64,000 bases of DNA from Actinomycetota bacterium. Its GTDB lineage: Bacteria; Actinomycetota; Actinomycetes; Actinomycetales; Microbacteriaceae. A program made the position numbers and the translations under genes. The first letter of the stretch is position 1; each line of letters starts with the position of its first letter. The DNA is taken from NCBI GenBank assembly GCA_020161315.1, contig JAIUOH010000014.1:1-64000 (forward strand). Direction: 5' to 3'. This document shows positions 59,327 to 64,000 of the stretch, piece after piece. The notes under the pieces are model-generated. The model searched no databases. It had not been told where the DNA came from and saw only the letters and a list, made by a program, of their open reading frames with translations.

Positions 59327-59953
59327 ATGAGCGGTCTCTTCATCACCTTTGAGGGCGGCGACGGCGCGGGTAAGACCACACAGTCGCAGCTGCTTGCCAC
59401 CTGGCTCGAGAGCCGCGGCTACGAGGTCGTGCACACACGCGAACCCGGCGGTTCAAGCCTTGGCGATTCGGTGCGCAACGTGCTGCTACACGGCGGGCAC
59501 GTGTTTGAACGCGCCGAGGCGCTGCTCTACGCGGCAGACCGTGCGCAGAACATCGCCGAGGTGGTGCGCCCCGCACTCGAGCGGGGTGCGGCCGTAGTGC
59601 AAGACCGCTACATTGATTCTTCGCTCGCGTACCAGGGCGCTGGCCGCACTCTGCCGCAAGACGAAGTGCGCCGCATCAACGAGTGGGCGAGCGAGGGGCT
59701 GTGGCCCGAACTCACTGTGCTGCTCGATGCCGACCCGAAGATCGCGATTACGCGCCGCGCTGCGGCTGGCGAGAAAGCAGATCGCCTGGAGCGCGAGGCT
59801 GCAGAGTTTCACGAGCGGGTGCGCGCCGAGTACTTGAAGCTCGCGGCGGCCGAGCCCGAGCGGTTCCTTGTGCTCGATGCGACGCAGCCGATCGATGCCC
59901 TGCACGCGCAGATCGCCGATCGAGTCGCGCCACTCGTTGAGGCCCGCGGCTAG
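59327..59953 (+). CDS. tmk: Thymidylate kinase
   Basis: 208 aa. Phosphorylates dTMP. FITFEGGDGAGKTTQSQLLA carries the P-loop, THTREPGG-type DRX/REPGG sequence is seen as HTREPGGSS, and QDRYIDSSLAYQG is the substrate motif. It starts 2 bases after topA. The holB gene that often follows tmk is not present. The next gene is a small membrane protein. Confidence 0.97.
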   Translation: MSGLFITFEGGDGAGKTTQSQLLATWLESRGYEVVHTREPGGSSLGDSVRNVLLHGGHVFERAEALLYAADRAQNIAEVVRPALERGAAVVQDRYIDSSLAYQGAGRTLPQDEVRRINEWASEGLWPELTVLLDADPKIAITRRAAAGEKADRLEREAAEFHERVRAEYLKLAAAEPERFLVLDATQPIDALHAQIADRVAPLVEARG

Positions 59954-59965
59954 GCGACCAAGCTG

Positions 59966-60376
59966 ATGGGGCTGAAGCGGTTCTTGCCCTGGCACGAACC
60001 TAAGCGCCAAGCGGTCACCACCGGCTGGTGGGGGTGGTTTCCAAGTATTCCCCGCAACACGGTTGGCCGGGTTTGCTGGGTGCTCATTGTTGGCGGCATC
60101 AGCGTACTCTTCGGGTGGCTCACGGTTGTGCTCTGGGCCAATGCCGCCGCAGCAAACCCAATCGAACCCGGGTGGCTAAACCTGCTGTTCGGCGTCGTGC
60201 TGCTGCCCGCGGGCTGCCTCTCGTTTGTATGGTCGCTCATTGAGGGCATTGCCTTGGCCCGGGCCGAAGGCACCGAGCTCCGTGAACTGCGTACCGAAGC
60301 GAGGCAGGCGGCGGCGCGCGTCGAAGAGGCTCGCCGCCGCGTCAGCGGTCGCATCGATGGCTACGGTGAGCGGTAG
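59966..60376 (+). CDS. Uncharacterised two-helix membrane protein
   Basis: 136 aa with a basic N-terminus (GLKRFLPWHEPKRQ), two hydrophobic helices (VCWVLIVGGISVLFGWLTVVLWA and LLFGVVLLPAGCLSFVWSLIEGI) and a charged, probably coiled-coil C-terminus (RELRTEARQAAARVEEARRRV). Not recognised. It follows tmk by 12 bases, so probably co-transcribed. Codon use is like its neighbours. Confidence 0.7.
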   Translation: MGLKRFLPWHEPKRQAVTTGWWGWFPSIPRNTVGRVCWVLIVGGISVLFGWLTVVLWANAAAANPIEPGWLNLLFGVVLLPAGCLSFVWSLIEGIALARAEGTELRELRTEARQAAARVEEARRRVSGRIDGYGER

Positions 60377-60391
60377 CCGCGGGCGTAGGGG

Positions 60392-60451
60392 CTAAGCGAC
60401 GGGAGTCTCGTGGTCACCCACGAGCTTCAGCCCCACCAAAGCGCTTAGAGC
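60392..60451 (-). pseudogene. Remnant of an SMR-type gene 3' end
   Basis: On the minus strand the frame ALVGLKLVGDHETPVA-stop matches the end of the intact SMR gene next to it (IGLKLVGDHD). 26 bases are identical (60408-60433 and 60520-60545). The rest of the gene is missing, so it is either a decayed second SMR copy or a local duplication of the 3' end. Confidence 0.6.
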
Positions 60452-60499
60452 AAAGCACCGCTTTGCGCGCTGTATGTGCCGCGGTCGATTCGGCCGCGG
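60450..60499 (-). terminator. Hairpins downstream of the SMR gene
   Basis: GCAAAGC-ACC-GCTTTGC (60450-60466) and CCGCGG-N9-CCGCGG (60479-60484/60494-60499) lie just after the SMR stop. They may terminate its transcript. No strong U tract. Confidence 0.5.
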
Positions 60500-60500
60500 T

Positions 60501-60842
60501 CTATTGTGTGGTGATTGCGTCGTGGTCACCCACGAGCTTCAGCCCAATCACACAGCCCACAATGCCGAGCAGCAGCAGAATCTTGATGACGCTTACGGGC
60601 TCTTGCCCCGTGAGCATCGCGTAGATCACCGTCAGCGAGGCACCGATCGCAACCCAGACCGCGTAGCCAGTGCCCGTCGGAATGTCACGCAGCGCGAGTG
60701 CCAGCCCGCCCATGCTGATGAGGCAGCCGACAGCAAAGACCACGGTCGGCCAGAGCTTGGTAAAGCCCTCAGACTTGCCGAGTGCAGTTGCCCACACGGC
60801 TTCGAAAACGCCAGAAATGATCAGAATGATCCATGCCCACAT
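60501..60842 (-). CDS. gdx: SMR-family exporter of the Gdx/SugE (guanidinium) subtype
   Basis: 113 aa, four helices. Glu14 in IISGVFEAVWATALGKSEGF is the essential proton/substrate residue. GTGYAVWVAIGA and the end IGLKLVGDH match SugE/Gdx rather than EmrE-type polyspecific pumps. A guanidine-III-like riboswitch directly covers its ribosome-binding region, which supports guanidinium as the substrate. The SD AAGGAG is at 60849-60854. Acts as H+/guanidinium antiporter in the membrane (family knowledge). Confidence 0.9.
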   Translation of the reverse strand: MWAWIILIISGVFEAVWATALGKSEGFTKLWPTVVFAVGCLISMGGLALALRDIPTGTGYAVWVAIGASLTVIYAMLTGQEPVSVIKILLLLGIVGCVIGLKLVGDHDAITTQ

Positions 60843-60848
60843 GGCCTG

Positions 60849-60895
60849 CTCCTTGGCAAGTCTTGTCGCACGCGGGGTACTTGTCCATCGTCCCG
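60849..60895 (-). promoter_or_regulatory. Guanidine-III (ykkC-III) riboswitch-like leader of gdx
   Basis: The 41-base aptamer at 60895-60855 (minus strand) reads CGGGACGA, then TGGACAAG, then TACCCCG, then CGTGCGACAAGAC, then TTGCC. It keeps the class features: the P1 pairing CGGG/CCCG, the conserved ACGA and GUACCC, and the ACAAGAC before the 3' strand. A pseudoknot can form between GGACAAG and CUUGCC. The SD AAGGAG follows immediately, implying ligand-dependent release of ribosome binding. Identification is by eye against the recalled consensus. Confidence 0.75.
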
Positions 60896-60969
60896 AAGCC
60901 CGGTTGCAGGCTCACGACTAGATTGCCAGTACTGCCTGGGCAATACCTGGGCAGCATGGTGCCCCTGGC

Positions 60970-61338
60970 TTAGTTGCGGCGAGTTTTATGAGCGACGAGG
61001 ATCACCCCGGCGACGACGGACAAACACCCGCCGGTTGCTGCCAAGGTAGGCACCCAACTCGGCCCCATCACATGACTCGTGCCATCGGCAAAGCGCCAGG
61101 TGCAGATGGTGCCGGGTGGAAACACGCTGTGCGAGAGCTCGGGCCCCTCGCTCGTCTCGAGCCCCTCGTCGAACATGCGCTGTACCAGCGGATCGTGTCG
61201 GTAGTAGCACTGGTCGTACTCTTTTTCTCCGCCACCGATCACGAGAAAAAGCCCGCCAAAGAGCAAAGCGGGTAACCCAAGAAACAGCAAACACCCACCA
61301 AGCCAGCGCGAGAGCGCTGTAACTCTGGTGGGTGCCAT
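60970..61338 (-). CDS. Small membrane protein of unknown function
   Basis: 122 aa from the ATG at 61338 (MAPTRVTALSRW). Two helices, LGGCLLFLGLPALLFGGLFLVIGG and near the C-terminus LAATGGCLSVVAGVILVAH, flank a soluble middle with two Cys (DQCYYRHD, GTICTWRF) probably outside the cell. The frame remains open for 95 codons upstream, through a REP-like repeat read as LVEPVE and into purL, so the short start is preferred. Not recognised. Confidence 0.7.
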   Translation of the reverse strand: MAPTRVTALSRWLGGCLLFLGLPALLFGGLFLVIGGGEKEYDQCYYRHDPLVQRMFDEGLETSEGPELSHSVFPPGTICTWRFADGTSHVMGPSWVPTLAATGGCLSVVAGVILVAHKTRRN

Positions 61339-61378
61339 GCTGTTGAGCCTAACAGGCGCGAATTTCGGGCCTGCGCCT

Positions 61379-61395
61379 ATCTCGACAGGCTCGAC
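61379..61395. repeat. REP-like TCTCGACAGGCTCGACG
   Basis: Same motif as at the truA 3' end, here between the purL stop and the small membrane protein start. Confidence 0.7.
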
Positions 61396-61417
61396 GAGCG
61401 AGAGCGCTGAGCCGGGG

Positions 61418-63841
61418 CTACTCCGAGATGCCGAGGCCCGAGGGCTGCTGCAGCGAGCGCTCAAAGCGCGCAGCCGCAGCGTCAGCCGCGATCTCGGGGG
61501 CATCGCTCTCGATGACCGCGCCGAAACGCTCGGGCAGAGTCGAACGCGAAGCACTGCGAAGCTCGGTGAGGGGCTGCGTGAAACGCTCCTGTACCTCGAT
61601 TGCTGCTTCTGCGCCCGGCACATCGGTCACGCCGATGCGCAGCACGGGGTAGCCACGACCCTCGCACAGCCCGCGGAACTTCACGTCTTCCTCGTGCGGC
61701 ACCGACACGAGCACGCGCCCCTGCGACTCCGAGAAGAGTGCGGCGGTTGCGTCGACGCCGTCGCGAGACATGATCTCGTCGATCCAGACGCGGGCACCCA
61801 CGCCGAAGCGCAGCGAGCCGTCGGTAAGGGCCTGGGCAAGGCCGCCCTCGCCGAGGTCGACAGCACCCGAGAGCAGTCCGCCGACAGAAGCCGCGTGTAG
61901 CAACTCGGCCAGGGTGCGCTCTTCGTCAAGCACGACGCGAGGGGGCAGACCACCCAGGTGGTCGTGCACGGCCTCGGCCCAGGCCGAGCCGTCGAGCTCG
62001 TCGCGGGTGGTGCCGAGCAGGTAGAGGTGCTCGCCCTGGTCTTGCCAGCCCGAAGGCACGCGGCGGGCCACGTCGTCGATGATGCCGAGCACACCGACCA
62101 CGGGGGTCGGGTGAATCGGCACGTCGCCGGTCTGGTTGTAGAACGACACGTTGCCGCCGGTCACGGGCACCTCGAGCGAGAGGCACGCGTCAGACAGGCC
62201 CTCGACTGCCTTCGAGAACTGCCACATCACCTCGGGGTTCTCGGGGCTGCCGAAGTTGAGGCAGTCGGTGACGGCGGTCGGCACGGCGCCGGTGGTAGCG
62301 ACGTTGCGGTACGCCTCGGCGAGCGCGAGCTGCGCGCCCGCGTATGGGTCAAGCTGGCAGTAGCGGCCGTTTGCGTCGGTCGAGATGGCGACGCCGAGGC
62401 CGCTCTCTTCAGACACGCGAATCATGCCGGCAGCGTCGGGGAACGACAGCGCTGTGTTACCCAGCACGTAGTAGTCGTACTGGTTGGTGATCCACTCCGA
62501 AGAAGCCTGATTGGGCGACGAGGCGACAGTCAGCAACTGCTGGCGCAGATCCTCGCCAGAAACCTGCTCGCCACGCGCGAACCCGGCGGCCGCAACCGAA
62601 GATGCCTGCAGTCCATCGATCCAGGTCGGGTACGCGACGGGGCGCTCGTAGACGGGGCCGTCGACCGCGACGGTCGAGGGGTCGACGTTGACGATTTCTT
62701 CGCCGCGCCAGTTGATGATGAGGCGGTTCGTGTCGGTGACCTCACCGAGCACGCTCGTCTCGACATCCCACTTCGCGGTGACCGCAAGAAACGCGTCGAG
62801 CTTCGAGGGCTGCACGATCGCCATCATGCGCTCTTGGCTCTCGCTCATCAGAATCTCTTCTGCGGTGAGCGACGGGTCGCGCAGCAGCACGCTGTCGAGC
62901 TCGATGAACATGCCGCCGTCGCCGTTGGCCGCGAGCTCAGAGGTTGCGCACGAGATGCCTGCAGCGCCGAGGTCTTGGATGCCCTCGACGAGGTCGCCCT
63001 TGAAGAGCTCGAGGCAGCATTCGATGAGCACCTTCTCGGCGAAGGGGTCGCCGACCTGCACTGCGGGGCGCTTGGTGGGGCCGCCCTCGTCGAACGAGTC
63101 GGATGCGAGGATTGAGGCGCCGCCAATGCCGTCGCCACCCGTGCGCGCGCCAAACAGCACGACTTTGTTGCCAAGGCCCGAGGCGTTTGCGGTGTGCAGG
63201 TCTTCGTGGCGTAGCACGCCAACGCCGAGTGCGTTGACGAGCGGGTTCGCCTGGTAAACCTTGTCGAAGACGGTCTCGCCGCCGATGTTGGGCAGGCCGA
63301 GGCAGTTCGCATACGACGAAATGCCGGCGACCACGCCGTGCACGACGCGCGCGGTGTCGGGGTCGTCGATGGCGCCGAAGCGCAGCTGATCCATCACGGC
63401 AACGGGGCGTGCACCCATCGAGATGATGTCGCGAATGATGCCGCCGACGCCGGTTGCGGCGCCCTGGAACGGCTCAATGTATGACGGGTGGTTGTGGCTC
63501 TCGACCTTGAAGGTCACAGCCCAGCCCTCGCCCACGTCGATCACGCCGGCGTTCTCGCCCATGCCAACGAGCAGGCGCTCTTTCATCTTGTCGTTGACCT
63601 TGCCGCCGAACTGGCGCAGATAGATCTTCGACGACTTGTACGAGCAGTGCTCGCTCCACATCACGGAGTACATAGCCAGCTCGCCCGAGGTTGGGCGGCG
63701 GCCCAAGATCTCGCGAATCTTCGCGTATTCGTCAGCCTTCAGACCGAGCGCCTCAAAGGGCTGGTCTCGTTCGGGCGTCGCGATCGCGTCGGCAACGGTG
63801 TCGGGGCGGGGTTCGGTGGCAGCGGCATGCGTCTCGGTCAC
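61418..63841 (-). CDS. purL: Phosphoribosylformylglycinamidine synthase subunit PurL
   Basis: 807 aa small-type PurL, the FGAR amidotransferase synthetase subunit that works with separate PurQ and Pur[19 protein letters not shown] and [22 protein letters not shown] are the AIRS-like ATP and Mg motifs; GVGGNVSF-type [12 protein letters not shown] lies in the second half. Long for the actinobacterial class because of an N-terminal 30-residue leader. The GTG start at 63841 has AAAGG 12-16 bases upstream. purQ and purS are not in the window. Confidence 0.96.
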   Translation of the reverse strand: MTETHAAATEPRPDTVADAIATPERDQPFEALGLKADEYAKIREILGRRPTSGELAMYSVMWSEHCSYKSSKIYLRQFGGKVNDKMKERLLVGMGENAGVIDVGEGWAVTFKVESHNHPSYIEPFQGAATGVGGIIRDIISMGARPVAVMDQLRFGAIDDPDTARVVHGVVAGISSYANCLGLPNIGGETVFDKVYQANPLVNALGVGVLRHEDLHTANASGLGNKVVLFGARTGGDGIGGASILASDSFDEGGPTKRPAVQVGDPFAEKVLIECCLELFKGDLVEGIQDLGAAGISCATSELAANGDGGMFIELDSVLLRDPSLTAEEILMSESQERMMAIVQPSKLDAFLAVTAKWDVETSVLGEVTDTNRLIINWRGEEIVNVDPSTVAVDGPVYERPVAYPTWIDGLQASSVAAAGFARGEQVSGEDLRQQLLTVASSPNQASSEWITNQYDYYVLGNTALSFPDAAGMIRVSEESGLGVAISTDANGRYCQLDPYAGAQLALAEAYRNVATTGAVPTAVTDCLNFGSPENPEVMWQFSKAVEGLSDACLSLEVPVTGGNVSFYNQTGDVPIHPTPVVGVLGIIDDVARRVPSGWQDQGEHLYLLGTTRDELDGSAWAEAVHDHLGGLPPRVVLDEERTLAELLHAASVGGLLSGAVDLGEGGLAQALTDGSLRFGVGARVWIDEIMSRDGVDATAALFSESQGRVLVSVPHEEDVKFRGLCEGRGYPVLRIGVTDVPGAEAAIEVQERFTQPLTELRSASRSTLPERFGAVIESDAPEIAADAAAARFERSLQQPSGLGISE

Positions 63842-63958
63842 CCCTCAAGTCTACCTTTGCTTTGATTCGAAAAGGATCGCCGGGCGCGCTGCCGTTCTGG
63901 TACCTGCGGGCAAGCTGACCGTGTGGTGATTCTCAGGCAAACAAGCCAGACTGGAGCC

Positions 63959-64000
63959 ATGAGCACGCAGAACGAACCGCAAGACCCCTCGCAGAGCGGC
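63959..64000 (+). CDS. Start of an unidentified gene, cut by the window edge
   Basis: The ATG at 63959 is preceded by CTGGAG. Only 14 codons are visible (MSTQNEPQDPSQSG), polar and not informative. It would be divergent from purL across a 117-base gap. Could still be a chance start. Confidence 0.45.
   Translation, partial: MSTQNEPQDPSQSG

Noticed and set aside
61338..61623. N-terminal extension of the small membrane protein
   Set aside because: The upstream 95 codons lie in the REP-like repeat and the 3' end of purL and are Arg/Ser-rich; the ATG at 61338 directly precedes a normal membrane helix.
1..64000. Phage, integron or toxin-antitoxin genes
   Set aside because: No integrase, phage structural, or paired small toxin/antitoxin genes were found; the only mobile genes are the IS3 transposase frames.

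Overview
The window is high-GC, single-chromosome bacterial DNA of actinobacterial type. The gene content and order point to the Micrococcales, most likely a Microbacteriaceae member such as Leucobacter or a relative (inference from gene order and families, not from a marker search). No rRNA, tRNA, CRISPR array or phage genes were seen.

Region 0-8.8 kb is a compact housekeeping operon on the minus strand, glmS-acpS-alr/tsaE-tsaB-rimI-tsaD, in which most genes overlap by 1-4 bases. It covers amino-sugar and cell-wall precursors, acyl carrier protein activation and the t6A tRNA modification. coaA diverges from glmS. Region 9-23.5 kb is a complete phenylacetate catabolic cluster: ligase (paaK), ring 1,2-epoxidase (paaABCDE), isomerase (paaG-like), ring-opening enzyme (paaZ), beta-oxidation (paaF, paaH, paaJ), thioesterase (paaI), a TetR regulator and an MHS-type importer. 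Palindromes resembling PaaR operators lie in the two divergent promoter regions. Region 23.6-31.1 kb holds a TetR/hydrolase/MFS module, a branched-chain 2-oxoacid dehydrogenase operon (E1a-E1b-E2) and a small membrane protein.

Region 31.2-40.3 kb returns to housekeeping: glmM, rpsI, rplM, truA, an acyltransferase-SGNH protein, and infA-rpmJ-rpsM-rpsK-rpoA-rplQ. Region 40.3-44.6 kb has an inositol-phosphatase-like gene, an AlkA-type glycosylase, trmB, aroQ and a CPBP-like membrane protein. An IS3-family element follows at 44.8-46.1 kb. Region 46.2-50.6 kb carries a metallophosphoesterase, a PASTA-domain class A PBP, a DUF4177 protein and a RidA protein. Region 50.9-59.9 kb has acs, a reduced Tad/Flp pilus locus, topA and tmk. 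Region 60-64 kb has small membrane proteins, a guanidine exporter gene preceded by a guanidine-III-like riboswitch, purL and the first codons of one more gene.

The most unusual content lies between genes. There are several families of small palindromic repeats, some read through as protein. Downstream of ridA are two tandem structured units whose stems carry compensatory base changes and which are flanked by exact copies of the ridA 3' end. A 221-bp MITE-like element with TA target duplication sits inside the tad locus. Paired DnaA-box-like motifs with identical spacing precede both tad gene blocks.
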